A stretch of 64,000 bases of DNA from Collinsella sp944321445 (GTDB taxonomy: Bacteria > Actinomycetota > Coriobacteriia > Coriobacteriales > Coriobacteriaceae): NCBI RefSeq assembly GCF_030371825.1, contig NZ_JAUDDM010000002.1. One strand, given 5' to 3'. The notes below the pieces were generated by a model. That model was not told the origin of the DNA. It saw only the letters and a list, made by a program, of their open reading frames with translations, and made no database searches. The position numbers were made by a program, and so were the translations under genes. Positions 51,362-60,108 of the stretch are shown here, piece by piece (within the stretch, counting starts at the first letter, position 1; each line of letters opens with the position of its first letter).

Positions 51362-51991
51362 CTAGCCCAGAATGTTGCCGCGCGCAGGCCGCTCGCGGCG
51401 CGGCGTGTGCACGCGCGCCAGACCGTGCCGGTTGCAGTAAGCGTAGATGACGCCAGATGCACCTATGCGAAATCGTGCTGCCGCCTCCTGCTCCGGATAG
51501 AGCTTCTTGAGCACGGCCCCGTCCATGGTAACGTACGCGATGAAGCTGATGAAATGGTCCTTCTGCATAGGATGATCGAGCGTGACGTACCACTCGTCCT
51601 CGATGCGCTCGACCGACACGGCATGGCCATCGCATGCTTCCTCAGCTTCGCAGGGCACAAGCTGCACGCCGCAGCACGAAAACGAGCCCTCGCCCAACGC
51701 GTAAACCACGTTGCCGCAGATGGGGCACACGTAGAACTTGGAACGCATGAGGTTACCCGCCCGGTTTGCATTTTGACGCACATCCCCGGTGAGCAGCTCG
51801 GCAACCGAGACGCCGAGTGCCGCAGACAGTGGCTCTACAAGCGAGATGTCGGGCAAGCCGCGCCCCGATTCCCACTTCGATACTGCCTTGTCGGTCACGC
51901 CGACGGCATCGGCAAGCGCACGTTGCGTAAGCCCGCGCTGCTCACGCAGGGTCTTGATAGTCTCAGAGGTCGTAGGTTGCCATGGCGGCAT
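51362..51991 (-). CDS. XRE regulator fused to a complete desulfoferrodoxin
   Basis: 209 residues. Residues 8-65 are a Cro/C1 helix-turn-helix (QRGLTQRALADAVGVTDKAVSKWESGRG). Residues 86-195 are a desulfoferrodoxin: centre I ligands C89xxC92 and C106C107, and centre II ligands H123, H140, H146, C186 and H189 (HPMQKDHF, YCNRHG) with normal spacing. Desulfoferrodoxin reduces superoxide without making oxygen. The Glu-Lys pair normally before the first His is replaced by Asp-Gly, so activity may be altered. It may be an oxidant-sensing repressor. Confidence 0.88.
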   Translation of the reverse strand: MPPWQPTTSETIKTLREQRGLTQRALADAVGVTDKAVSKWESGRGLPDISLVEPLSAALGVSVAELLTGDVRQNANRAGNLMRSKFYVCPICGNVVYALGEGSFSCCGVQLVPCEAEEACDGHAVSVERIEDEWYVTLDHPMQKDHFISFIAYVTMDGAVLKKLYPEQEAAARFRIGASGVIYAYCNRHGLARVHTPRRERPARGNILG

Positions 51992-52361
51992 CGAGTCCTT
52001 TCAGTCGTTGGCGGCGCGGCGATGCATTGTTCGTCCGGCTCACAGTATGCCCGCCATCAAAGCGGCGCGCCACCTACGGAGCGTAGAGTTGCCGCCGGGT
52101 GCAGGTTGGAATAGCTTCGCAACGACAGCCCAGTTCAGAACTGCATAAAAATAGGCTGATTTTGCATATTGCTACCAGTCCCACAGACCAACGCGAACGC
52201 GCCGTAGACAAAAAGGCGAGTTTTGGTAATTCCTACTCTTTCGGCAACATTTCTTTTGTCCGATTTCGGACGTTTATATACATTTCTTTTAGCGTTTCCC
52301 CAGTTAACGCTGATGCGACTATGCATGCCAGAATACCCGATGCCTCAGGAGCTCTATGCAC
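51992..52361. other. AT-rich intergenic region, no supported gene
   Basis: About 370 bp of lower GC, with runs such as TTTCTTTTAG and an AGCGTT...AACGCT hairpin near 52290. No frame is convincing. Probably promoter DNA of the flanking units. Confidence 0.5.
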
Positions 52362-52490
52362 ATGACCAAAACTCGATTTTTTGGCTTTCACCGTTCCCGT
52401 CGACCCGCACGCCGGCTGGTCACCGCGCTTTGCGTGTCCGATCAGCTCGCCGCGCCGCCACTTTGCCGCCCACAGTTGAGTCTTTCTTGA
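52362..52490 (+). CDS. Possible 42-residue small protein before the response regulator
   Basis: ATG 52362 preceded at 12 bp by CAGGAG; MTKTRFFGFHRSRRPARRLV and then a hydrophobic stretch, ending at TGA 52490. Basic N-terminus and short length resemble a leader or a lost secreted protein. Its end overlaps the TTGA box of the regulator promoter. Weak support. Confidence 0.25.
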   Translation: MTKTRFFGFHRSRRPARRLVTALCVSDQLAAPPLCRPQLSLS

Positions 52491-52507
52491 CTATTCTGGA
52501 GTACGTT
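52476..52507 (+). promoter_or_regulatory. TTGA-N7-TTGA box and -10 of the response regulator unit
   Basis: TTGA at 52476 and 52487 (11-bp repeat); TACGTT at 52502, exactly 15 bp after the second TTGA. Same geometry as at 54816 and 55702. Probable binding site of the OmpR-type regulator (autoregulation). Confidence 0.75.
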
Positions 52508-52537
52508 GGGGCACGGAAACCTCGGATGGGAGCTGCA

Positions 52538-53236
52538 ATGGACACGACTTCGCCTGCAAGCACGCAAACGCCCCTTGTCCTCATCGTTGACGACGAGCAC
52601 GATGTCGCCGATATGCTCAACACGTACTTCGAACTCGAAGGCTACCGCACATTCGTTGCCCATGACGCCGCGAGCGCCGTCTCTGCCGTTCGCAAAGCGC
52701 CCGACGTCATCTTGCTCGACGTGAACCTGCCGGATTCCGACGGCTTTTCTGTTTGCCGACAAATACGCGACCTCGTTGCCTGCCCCATCATCTTCCTCAC
52801 CGCGCGCGTCGAAGACGCGGACGCCATCGCAGGATTCGCCGCGGGAGGCGACGACTACGTCACCAAACCGTTTTCGCTCGACGTGCTCGGCGCCCGCGTG
52901 CGCGCCCAGCTTGCGCGCGACAGGAGGTCGCTCGACCGGGCAACGGTTCGCTTCGCGGGCGGCATAGCCATCGATTTCGCCCGCCGCGAGGTCTCGGTCA
53001 ACGACCAGCCGGTCGCACTGGCGCGCAAGGATTTCGACATCGTGGCCCTGCTCGCCAAGCGCCCCGGTCAGGTCTTCGATCGCGACATGATCTACGAGCG
53101 TGTATGGGGCGAGCCGGGCGACTCCTCGGTCGTCACCGAGCACATCCGCCGCATCCGTCGCGCTCTCTCGGATGCCGGCTGCGACCAGGCACCGCTCTCG
53201 ACGGTGTGGGGAGTGGGCTACACGTGGCGCGCCTAG
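52538..53236 (+). CDS. OmpR-type response regulator
   Basis: 232 residues from ATG 52538 (GGGAG 5 bp before; ATG 52526 possible). Receiver with acidic DDEHD and phospho-Asp61 in LLDVNLPD, Thr/Lys switch residues in FLTARV and YVTKPFS; the C-terminal winged helix ends VWGVGYTWRA. It is followed by its kinase with a 13-bp overlap. OmpR regulators bind direct repeats with 11-bp spacing, matching the TTGA boxes found at three promoters here. Confidence 0.93.
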   Translation: MDTTSPASTQTPLVLIVDDEHDVADMLNTYFELEGYRTFVAHDAASAVSAVRKAPDVILLDVNLPDSDGFSVCRQIRDLVACPIIFLTARVEDADAIAGFAAGGDDYVTKPFSLDVLGARVRAQLARDRRSLDRATVRFAGGIAIDFARREVSVNDQPVALARKDFDIVALLAKRPGQVFDRDMIYERVWGEPGDSSVVTEHIRRIRRALSDAGCDQAPLSTVWGVGYTWRA

Positions 53237-54786
53237 CGAACGCACGTCGGAACGTGCGCGACCGGCTCAAAAACTGTTCCATCAAGACGGCGTTTCTCCT
53301 CTATGCTGCGGCGGGCATACTGGTCGCTCTTGCACTCTCCTTCGTTTCGATGTGGCTGCTGAGCACGCTCGCACTGAGCACACTCGACGAAGACCCCTAC
53401 TCCTACACCGGCACGTTCGTATACGACCGCGACCGCAATGAGCTGGTACCGGCCGAATCGCTCTCTTGGTACGAGATGTCCGCCTTCGACGCCGCAGAGA
53501 GCATGGAGGCTGCGCCCGAAGGATCGGACGTGGTGCTGCTGTACATCGAGTCTGCCCGCTATGCCGACTCCAAACCCATCGACCTCGACGATCCTCCGAC
53601 AAGCCTAGAGGATGGATCGGTGCTCGGCATCGCAATCAGCAGGGACGGCACTACCGAGGCAAACGAGCCGCTTCTGTTTTCCGATATCGCCGCCTACGAT
53701 GCACAGGCGCGCTCCGAGCGCGCCGGAGCGCAAACGGCAGACGCACTCGCGCAGACGCTCCCCGATAACGCCGACGGCAGCAAACCCGTCGTCTCGAACG
53801 TTGGCTACTACGTCCCCTATCCCGGCGATCCGCTGCCCTATCGCACCATCGCAGACATCGCCATCGCGTCGGTCCCCGTGATCTTCGTGATTTGCCTCGC
53901 TTTAGCCGGCAGGCGCTTCTACCGCAACCGGCTGCAGCGTCCCATCGAAACCATGGACGATGCCGCGCGGCGCATCGCTGCGGACGATCTGGACTTCACC
54001 GTGGACCCGCAGCGACCCGACGAGCTCGGCCGCCTGTGCTCCCAGTTCGAAACCATGCGCTCCGAGCTCGCCGCCTCGAAGCGCACGCTATGGCGCGCGG
54101 CGGAAAACCGGCGCCAGGTGAACGCCGCCTTCGCGCACGATCTGCGCACGCCGCTCACAGTCATGCGCGGGCAAGCGCAGATGATCCAGAAGCTCTCTGA
54201 CGTTCCCGCTGTGCAAAAGGCCGCTCAGGCGATAGAGCGCCATGCCGTGCGCCTGGGGCGCTATGCGGAATCGATGAGCAGCATCGACTCGCTCGAGACA
54301 GCAGAGCTCACACCGGCACCTATGGATGTCGCGACGTGGTTCAACCATATGTCTGACGACTTCCGCAGCATGGCAGCAGAGCGAGACGTGCAGATCGACG
54401 CAACGAGCGAAGGTCTTCCCGCGCGCATCGCGGTCGACGCGCAGGCGCTCTCAAACGTTGCCGACAATCTCGTCGCAAACGCGCTGCGCCACGCGCGTAA
54501 CGCGGTCGAAGTCTCCTGCACCTGGCAAGACAATGCGCTCACGTTCACCGTAACAGACGATGGGCCGGGTTTCAGCCAAGCCGCCACCGCGCATGCGCTG
54601 GAACCGTTTTGGCGAGACAAAGCCGAGCTCGCTGCCGCACCTGCCACGCGCAGCGAAGGGCACTTGGGCCTGGGGCTCTACATCTGCCGCCTGCTGTGCG
54701 AGAAGCATCGCGGAAACCTGATCATTGGCAACTCCCCCAACGGCGGCGCCCGCGTGACCGCCCGGTTGCTCGCCCCGGCTGCGTAG
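53224..54786 (+). CDS. Sensor histidine kinase
   Basis: 520 residues from GTG 53224 (GTG 53254 is an alternative). Helix 1 is near residue 20-42, an external domain of about 160 residues, helix 2 near 215-237, HAMP to about 290, then HisKA with AFAHDLRTPLTVMRGQ (phospho-His) and an ATPase domain ending DDGPGFS...GHLGLGLYICRLL. Partner of the overlapping response regulator. The stimulus is external and unknown. Confidence 0.93.
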   Translation: MARLANARRNVRDRLKNCSIKTAFLLYAAAGILVALALSFVSMWLLSTLALSTLDEDPYSYTGTFVYDRDRNELVPAESLSWYEMSAFDAAESMEAAPEGSDVVLLYIESARYADSKPIDLDDPPTSLEDGSVLGIAISRDGTTEANEPLLFSDIAAYDAQARSERAGAQTADALAQTLPDNADGSKPVVSNVGYYVPYPGDPLPYRTIADIAIASVPVIFVICLALAGRRFYRNRLQRPIETMDDAARRIAADDLDFTVDPQRPDELGRLCSQFETMRSELAASKRTLWRAAENRRQVNAAFAHDLRTPLTVMRGQAQMIQKLSDVPAVQKAAQAIERHAVRLGRYAESMSSIDSLETAELTPAPMDVATWFNHMSDDFRSMAAERDVQIDATSEGLPARIAVDAQALSNVADNLVANALRHARNAVEVSCTWQDNALTFTVTDDGPGFSQAATAHALEPFWRDKAELAAAPATRSEGHLGLGLYICRLLCEKHRGNLIIGNSPNGGARVTARLLAPAA

Positions 54787-54815
54787 CCAAAACGTAAGGA
54801 TTTGCTCACGATAAG

Positions 54816-54847
54816 TTGAGTGTTCGTTGAGTTCTCCTTTTTACGCT
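54816..54847 (+). promoter_or_regulatory. TTGA-N7-TTGA box and -10 of the C39 peptidase gene
   Basis: TTGA at 54816 and 54827 (11-bp repeat); TACGCT at 54842, 15 bp after the second TTGA. Confidence 0.75.
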
Positions 54848-54876
54848 TGAGCCATCAAGGGTAGAAAGGAGCACCT

Positions 54877-55668
54877 ATGAACAGGTCATTCGCGTATGCA
54901 CACGATGGGCGCGAAACCCGCACGCGCCCGCAGCCGTCACGCCCCGCACGCACCCAGCCCTATCCCGCCGCGCGCGCCGCGTGCATGCAGCCTACGCGCA
55001 TATACCGGGGACCACATCGAAGCACCGCCGCGGCAAATCGCCGTCACCACAAGCGTCCGGGCATCCTTGTCGCACTCGCTATCGCACTCGCTGCGCTTAT
55101 CGCGGCGCCCGTTGCCATCGGCGCTGTCGTGCGCCTCGTCGACAGCCTTGCCGTCTCCACGCCCAGCGCCGACTGGCACCAAGGCGAGCTTCCCTATCTG
55201 TACCAGCGAGATCGAACCTGGGCAGATGAGTCCTACGCCGGAGGAACCATCGCCGACAACGGCTGCGGACCCACCTGCCTTGCCATGGCGGCGATCGCGC
55301 TCACAGGGCGCACCGACCTCAGTCCGCGCGACGTCGCAGCGTTCAGCGAACAGCACGGTTTTACCGCCGACGGCATGACATCGTGGTCGCTCATGAGCGA
55401 CGGCGCCGCAATGCTGGGCCTTCGTTCGCGCGAGCTCCCCGCAAACGCAAGCGCTATCGCCGAAGCCCTCGCCGCGGGTCACCCCATCATCTGCAGCATG
55501 GGTCCCGGCGATTTCACCACCACCGGCCACTTCATCGTGCTCGCCGGAATCGCAGACGACGGCAGCCTGGAGATACGCGATCCCAACAGCCCGCTGCGCA
55601 GCATGGCGACCTGGGACATTCAGCGCGTGCTCGACCAGTGCAAGAACCTGTGGGAGCTCTCCGTGTGA
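54877..55668 (+). CDS. Membrane-anchored C39-like cysteine peptidase
   Basis: 263 residues from ATG 54877 (AAAGGAG before it). A basic 60-residue cytoplasmic tail and one helix (residues 63-88) are followed by an external C39-like domain: catalytic Cys130 in NGCGPTCLAM, His218 in GHFIVL, and Asp in IRDPNS. C39-like enzymes process peptides or act on cell-surface proteins. It is not fused to an ABC exporter, unlike bacteriocin-maturing C39 enzymes. Under the same box as the two-component system. Confidence 0.87.
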   Translation: MNRSFAYAHDGRETRTRPQPSRPARTQPYPAARAACMQPTRIYRGPHRSTAAANRRHHKRPGILVALAIALAALIAAPVAIGAVVRLVDSLAVSTPSADWHQGELPYLYQRDRTWADESYAGGTIADNGCGPTCLAMAAIALTGRTDLSPRDVAAFSEQHGFTADGMTSWSLMSDGAAMLGLRSRELPANASAIAEALAAGHPIICSMGPGDFTTTGHFIVLAGIADDGSLEIRDPNSPLRSMATWDIQRVLDQCKNLWELSV

Positions 55669-55701
55669 TGCATCCCGCACTTATGAAGTGCTTGAGGCAG
55701 A

Positions 55702-55733
55702 TTGATTCTTTCTTGACTTTCCCTTCGTATGCT
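55702..55733 (+). promoter_or_regulatory. TTGA-N7-TTGA box and -10 of the TVP38 gene
   Basis: TTGA at 55702 and 55713 (11-bp repeat); TATGCT at 55728, 15 bp after the second TTGA. The 5' leader also resembles that of the C39 gene (GCTTGAGC...GGAAAGGA). Confidence 0.78.
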
Positions 55734-55762
55734 TGAGCTACCAAACGTGGAAAGGAACGACC

Positions 55763-56518
55763 ATGAGCCCCTTTGACCCATCGATCGCAGACGCCGCCTG
55801 CAGCGCTCCCATGCAACGCACGGCACGCGCCGACGCGGAATGGCCCGGTATCGAGCCCAGGCGCGCCCGCGCCATCGCGCTTGCCGTCGGCGCATGCGCC
55901 CTCGTTGCGCTGTGCGTCACCTTCGGTCCCGCGCTCTGGAGCTTTTTCTCCAACGGAGAGGCCGTTCAAACATGGATCGCAAGCCAGGGACCCTTGGCGC
56001 CACTTGCCATGGCGGGATCCATCTGCGCGCAGGTCGTCATCGCCGTGCTACCCGGCGAGCCACTCGAGCTCGCCGCCGGCTATCTCTTCGGATTCTGGGG
56101 CGGCACCGCCTTGTGCCTCATCGGCGAACTGGTGGGAACGCTCGTCGTGACCGCCCTTGTGAAAACGTTCGGCATGCGCGCCGCCCTTCTGTTCTTCTCG
56201 CGCGAGAAAATCGAATCGGTCACCTGGCTGCGCGACTCCAAGCGGCTCGAAGCGGTGATGTTCATCGTGTTTCTCATCCCCGGAACGCCAAAAGACGTGC
56301 TCACGTATGCCGCCGGCCTCACCGACTGCCCCACGGCGCGCATAGCCGCCATCACCACCGTCGCACGTATCCCCTCTGTTGTCACCTCGACACTCGCGGC
56401 GGGCTTTGCTGCACAGGGGAATTGGACGCTCACGATTGCGGTTGTCATTGCCACGGGCGTACTGGTCGCAGTCGGTGCCATCGCCTACCGTCGCCTTCAT
56501 GCAAACGGCAACGCGTAA
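55763..56518 (+). CDS. TVP38/TMEM64-family membrane protein
   Basis: 251 residues from ATG 55763 (GGAAAGGA before it). Six or so helices; the family signature VLPGEPLELAAGYLFGFWGG is near residue 95, with FLIPGTPKDVLTYAAGL near 170. DedA/TVP38-fold proteins are thought to move lipids across membranes, including undecaprenyl phosphate in related families. Co-regulated with the C39 peptidase and the two-component system. Confidence 0.88.
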   Translation: MSPFDPSIADAACSAPMQRTARADAEWPGIEPRRARAIALAVGACALVALCVTFGPALWSFFSNGEAVQTWIASQGPLAPLAMAGSICAQVVIAVLPGEPLELAAGYLFGFWGGTALCLIGELVGTLVVTALVKTFGMRAALLFFSREKIESVTWLRDSKRLEAVMFIVFLIPGTPKDVLTYAAGLTDCPTARIAAITTVARIPSVVTSTLAAGFAAQGNWTLTIAVVIATGVLVAVGAIAYRRLHANGNA

Positions 56519-56641
56519 AGACGTCGCTCCCCACACCTCACCGCCGTAAACGCCGCAGCACGCAACAGCTTGCATTATTCAACGCACCCGATTATTCCGG
56601 TACACTAACGGCAACTGTCCCAAACCGGAAGGCGGAAACAC

Positions 56642-57160
56642 GTGAAGCGCTGCAACATTATCACCACAGGTGTCCTTGCGTTGGCTCTCGCCCTCCCGGT
56701 CTCCGGATGCTTCGGATTGGGCAACACCGAGTCGGACAATTTCACCGATTCCCTTTTGGACATGGCTGAAGACGCAACGAAGATCGCGGAAGACCTGCAG
56801 GACGTGGAATGGGGCAAGCTCAGTCGCGCCGTGGTGCGCAAAGCCGCCACCGGAGACGTTGTCGCAGAAATCACCGACCAACCCACCATCGAAGCGGCAT
56901 TCGAGCCGCTCTCCAAGGTAAACGGTATTGCACCGAAGCCCGAGGAGCCCGAAGAGTACATCATCGAGGTCTGGCAGCCCAGCACCATCAAACTGGGCGA
57001 AGACTCATCCGACACGTACGAAATCCAGGCACTCGAAGTCATCACGTACGAAGGCTCCGAAGTGGTCACGCTCACCGTGTCGCCCATCAGCCTCACCATC
57101 AACCTCGTCTCGACCGAGGACACGACGAGCGCCCTGCGCGCACTGGCAAGCGGCGAATAG
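56642..57160 (+). CDS. Lipoprotein of unknown function
   Basis: 172 residues from GTG 56642. A signal peptide with lipobox VSGC (Cys23 region) is followed by an acidic, mostly beta-rich region without a recognised domain. Pro/Glu-rich PKPEEPEEY lies near residue 100. Probably surface exposed. Monocistronic or with the downstream DUF2200 gene (41-bp gap). Confidence 0.75.
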   Translation: MKRCNIITTGVLALALALPVSGCFGLGNTESDNFTDSLLDMAEDATKIAEDLQDVEWGKLSRAVVRKAATGDVVAEITDQPTIEAAFEPLSKVNGIAPKPEEPEEYIIEVWQPSTIKLGEDSSDTYEIQALEVITYEGSEVVTLTVSPISLTINLVSTEDTTSALRALASGE

Positions 57161-57201
57161 CTTTTGCGGGCCTCGCCAAGCGACGCATACAAGGAGGCAC
57201 C

Positions 57202-57552
57202 ATGCCGCGCAAGCCAATTGCCCAGCTCTCGTTTTCCCGAATCTACCCCTTGCTTGTGCAGAAAGCCGAACGCAAAGGTCGTACGCGCGAGGAAGTCGAC
57301 ACCGTGACCTGCTGGCTCACCGGATACGACCGCGACGGCCTTGAGCGCCAGATCGCCCGCGACGTGACCTACGAAACCTTCTTTGCCGAGGCTCCGTGCC
57401 TGAACCCCAACCGCACGCTCATCACCGGCAAGATCTGCGGCATCGACGTCGCCACCATCGAAGACCCCATCGAGCAAAATGCGCGCTATCTCGATATACT
57501 CGTGGACGAGCTCGCCCGCGGCAAGGCGCTCGAAAAGATTCTTCGTACCTAG
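57202..57552 (+). CDS. DUF2200 family protein
   Basis: 116 residues from ATG 57202 (AAGGAGG). Strong family pattern: IYPLLVQKAERKGRTREEVDTVTCWLTGYD and FFAEAPCLNPNRTLITGKICGIDVATIEDP. A small cytoplasmic protein of unknown function, thought to resemble peptide-binding folds. Its stop and the convergent esterase stop both lie in one hairpin. Confidence 0.9.
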   Translation: MPRKPIAQLSFSRIYPLLVQKAERKGRTREEVDTVTCWLTGYDRDGLERQIARDVTYETFFAEAPCLNPNRTLITGKICGIDVATIEDPIEQNARYLDILVDELARGKALEKILRT

Positions 57553-57566
57553 GGGCTAGCGCCCCT
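57551..57566. terminator. Compact hairpin overlapping both convergent stop codons
   Basis: AGGGGC-TAGC-GCCCCT; the stem contains bases of the DUF2200 stop (57550-57552) and the esterase stop (57556-57558). Confidence 0.55.
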
Positions 57567-58236
57567 GCAACAGGTGCGCTTCCAGCGCGGCAATACCCTC
57601 GTCAAAGCGCTCGCGATGGTGCTGCATGTGGTTGCCCGGCCCCAGGGAAACATCGACCGCGCAGCTGCGATCGCGCAAGATCTCGGCGCAGGCATTCATG
57701 TCGTCTTGCACGGTCCGCATGACGGGCGCGCCCGCTTTGGGCTCCTTCTTGCCCAGCGAGAAAAAGGCGTAACGACCGGCGCCTTCGAACGGAGCCGCGC
57801 GCAGATAGTCCACCCATCCCGGATACCACAGCGATCCGGACAGGCAGGCACAGGCAGAAAAGATGCGATCGCCCGTGAATGCAAACAGTGCAAACAGCCC
57901 ACCCAGCGAAAACCCGCAGATGGCCCGGCGCGCTGGCCGATGTGCGCCCATCTGCGCCTCGACCAGGGGAACGATCGTCTCGCGCATATCGAGAAACGTC
58001 GCTGCGGCACTTCCTCCAAACGGTGCGCCACCACGGCGCGGACACGGCGCCTTCCAGGGTGTAAGGCTATCGTTCCAGTCGCGCGCCGGCACCCTCACGA
58101 TGGTACAGGCACGCCCTTCAGACAGCGCCCCCACCCCCATGGGATGGTCTGTCGAGTCGATCACATAGATGACCGGAGAAGCGTCCCCCGCCGCGCCTCG
58201 AAATACCTCCACGTTGGCGATGTCGATATACCCCAT
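57556..58236 (-). CDS. Esterase-family alpha/beta hydrolase
   Basis: 226 residues. Nucleophile elbow GFSLGG (Ser near 111), with the esterase-D-like surrounding ICGFSLGGLFALFAF; the His is probably in GPGNHMQHH near the C-terminus. Similar to Fes/IroE-type and other putative esterases. No signal peptide, so cytoplasmic. Substrate unknown. Confidence 0.83.
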   Translation of the reverse strand: MGYIDIANVEVFRGAAGDASPVIYVIDSTDHPMGVGALSEGRACTIVRVPARDWNDSLTPWKAPCPRRGGAPFGGSAAATFLDMRETIVPLVEAQMGAHRPARRAICGFSLGGLFALFAFTGDRIFSACACLSGSLWYPGWVDYLRAAPFEGAGRYAFFSLGKKEPKAGAPVMRTVQDDMNACAEILRDRSCAVDVSLGPGNHMQHHRERFDEGIAALEAHLLQGR

Positions 58237-58287
58237 GACGATTCACCCCGTCGAATCTTTTGACGCCGCACTGAATAAGGCGGAAAC

Positions 58288-58728
58288 CTAGCTTTGGGAA
58301 CGGTCGCGTGCGGCGCGTGCCCCTTTCGCCACCAGCGTCGCCGTGCCCCGCGCCGCCGCGACGACACCGCGCCCTGCCAGCGAGCACGCTTTTTTCGCCA
58401 CCACCGGTGCCTCTTTAGCCGCCGCTCGCGCCGCGCGGCCCGCCTGATCTTTGGCAACCTCTCCCATCTTTTGAGCAGCGGCTTCAAGGCGCTGTTCGAC
58501 ATGCGAGGGATCGCGTCCCGTGAAGTTTCGCTGGCCGCGGCTTGCCAAAGCGGCACCGCCGGCAATAGCCGCCACACCGGGACCGGGCAGTATGCACATG
58601 GGCACACCCGCGACGGCAAGCGCTGTGCCAACGACCATCTGCGCGGCCCCCTTGACCTTCCGCCCGGCAGGAACAGGGCTCCGCGAATCCGACGCTGCCG
58701 GACTCTCCTTATGCTTGCGGCCTTTCAT
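58288..58728 (-). CDS. PGPGW-like small membrane protein
   Basis: 146 residues. A basic N-terminus, one hydrophobic hairpin around LAVAGVPMCILPGPGVAAIAGGAAL (LPGPG motif, residues 35-60), and an Ala/Lys-rich C-terminal region with long amphipathic helices. The LPGPG motif is typical of the putative PGPGW transmembrane family; the function is unknown. Confidence 0.72.
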   Translation of the reverse strand: MKGRKHKESPAASDSRSPVPAGRKVKGAAQMVVGTALAVAGVPMCILPGPGVAAIAGGAALASRGQRNFTGRDPSHVEQRLEAAAQKMGEVAKDQAGRAARAAAKEAPVVAKKACSLAGRGVVAAARGTATLVAKGARAARDRSQS

Positions 58729-58864
58729 GGTGCGTCCCCTTCATTCGGCGCGGCGATACGGTTGATGTCCGTATACCCATAGCGACATGATGTCGAACGG
58801 CGTCCACCGAATCATCCCGGAAACGTAAGGTTGGCGTAAGGCGGCACTGCCTCCGGCACAACGT

Positions 58865-59452
58865 TTACCGTTTTGCCTGCTTGGCAGCACGGCGCTCGTC
58901 GCGCAGGCGGATGCGGTCGAGCGCGGCCTCGGCAGCGGAGAAGCGGCAACCGCAGTAGTTCTGCCGATACATCCCCAGCTCACGCGAACGGCGCGTGGCC
59001 TCGGGATACCAGGGGCGAAAATCACGGATGACCGGCGTGAGCCCGTGCGATGCGGCAAGGCGCGTCAACACGTCGTTGCAGGTCTCGAACAGCTGGTAGG
59101 GCGAAACAGCGAGCGTCGTGGCGATGTGGCCGAACCCTTCTGCCTTGGCCACGCGCACCGCCTCTGCCAAGCGCAACCCATAGCACGCCCGGCAGCGGCG
59201 CTCGCGCTCGCGCGCACCGATGGGCGCCACGCTGTGCTCCCAAGCGGCGTAGTCCTCGTGAGCCTCAATCAGGGGAATATCCATCATCGCGGTCCAGCGG
59301 CGCAGCTCCTCCAGGCGCCGGTCGTGCTCGTCAGCGGGTTGGATGTTGGGATTCGTCCAGCAGATGGTGGGCTCGAATCCCCCTTCGACCAGCATGCGAA
59401 CGGGCTCCAGCGAGCACGGTGCGCAGCAAGCGTGCAGCAGCAGTCGGGTCAC
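58865..59452 (-). CDS. queH: Epoxyqueuosine reductase QueH
   Basis: 195 residues from GTG 59452, overlapping the upstream stop by 4 bp. Cysteine ligands of the QueH type are visible: HACCAPC at the N-terminus, CRACYGLRL in the middle and NYCGCRFS near the C-terminus. QueH completes queuosine synthesis in tRNA by reducing epoxyqueuosine with a 4Fe-4S cluster, replacing QueG. A QueG-like gene fragment at 17.0 kb is a different protein family. Confidence 0.92.
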   Translation of the reverse strand: MTRLLLHACCAPCSLEPVRMLVEGGFEPTICWTNPNIQPADEHDRRLEELRRWTAMMDIPLIEAHEDYAAWEHSVAPIGARERERRCRACYGLRLAEAVRVAKAEGFGHIATTLAVSPYQLFETCNDVLTRLAASHGLTPVIRDFRPWYPEATRRSRELGMYRQNYCGCRFSAAEAALDRIRLRDERRAAKQAKR

Positions 59453-60108
59453 CGGCGACCATCTCCCTCGGCGTCTGCATCGGAACTCGGTGCCCCGTCG
59501 TCCGCGCCGTAGAACTGAACGCCCCACGTGCAATCCTCGCAGTGCGTGATGCGCGCGTCACCGAGAATGGCCGTCGCATAGCACCAGTCGCCCGTGCACC
59601 CCGACAGGTGCGCCACGGCAACGACAGAGCCCAGAAGCGGCCACCCGCTGATGGTGCCCACCGCAAGCGCCGCCGCCGTTACGACAAATGTCGGCGCGAG
59701 CGCGATCACCAGGTACTGCCGGCGCGTGTACACGATGCCCTCGGCGCAGGCATAGAGCATGCCCGCCTTCCAGTTGGCACCGAACGTCACACGCGCGCCC
59801 GCCGGGGCAAACAGTTTGAAGAACAGGCCGTGCACGAGCTCATGCGCAGCCAGCGATACGAATATGGCCACGGCACCCATGGCGAACCACAGGGTGCTCG
59901 GCCCAAGAAAACCCAGATGAGGACCTTTGCCCTCCACCATCACGGCGGCCAGCTCCGATCCCGGCAATCCCAGCATTTCGGGTGCCCCCAGCAAAAACCA
60001 AACCACGCCTGCCACGATGCCGACCACGAGCACGATGACCGAAAGGCGCGTCATGCGCTGCAAGAACGCCTTGTCCTCGAACGTGTGGATGTCAGATATC
60101 TTCTTCAT
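59449..60108 (-). CDS. DUF3267 zinc metalloprotease
   Basis: 219 residues from ATG 60108; in-frame ATGs at 60117 and 60120 are alternatives. Four or five helices and the zinc-binding HELVHG (HExxH) in the second helix block. DUF3267 proteins are integral-membrane peptidases of unknown substrate. Cotranscribed with and overlapping queH by 4 bp; the link is probably only transcriptional. Confidence 0.82.
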   Translation of the reverse strand: MKKISDIHTFEDKAFLQRMTRLSVIVLVVGIVAGVVWFLLGAPEMLGLPGSELAAVMVEGKGPHLGFLGPSTLWFAMGAVAIFVSLAAHELVHGLFFKLFAPAGARVTFGANWKAGMLYACAEGIVYTRRQYLVIALAPTFVVTAAALAVGTISGWPLLGSVVAVAHLSGCTGDWCYATAILGDARITHCEDCTWGVQFYGADDGAPSSDADAEGDGRR

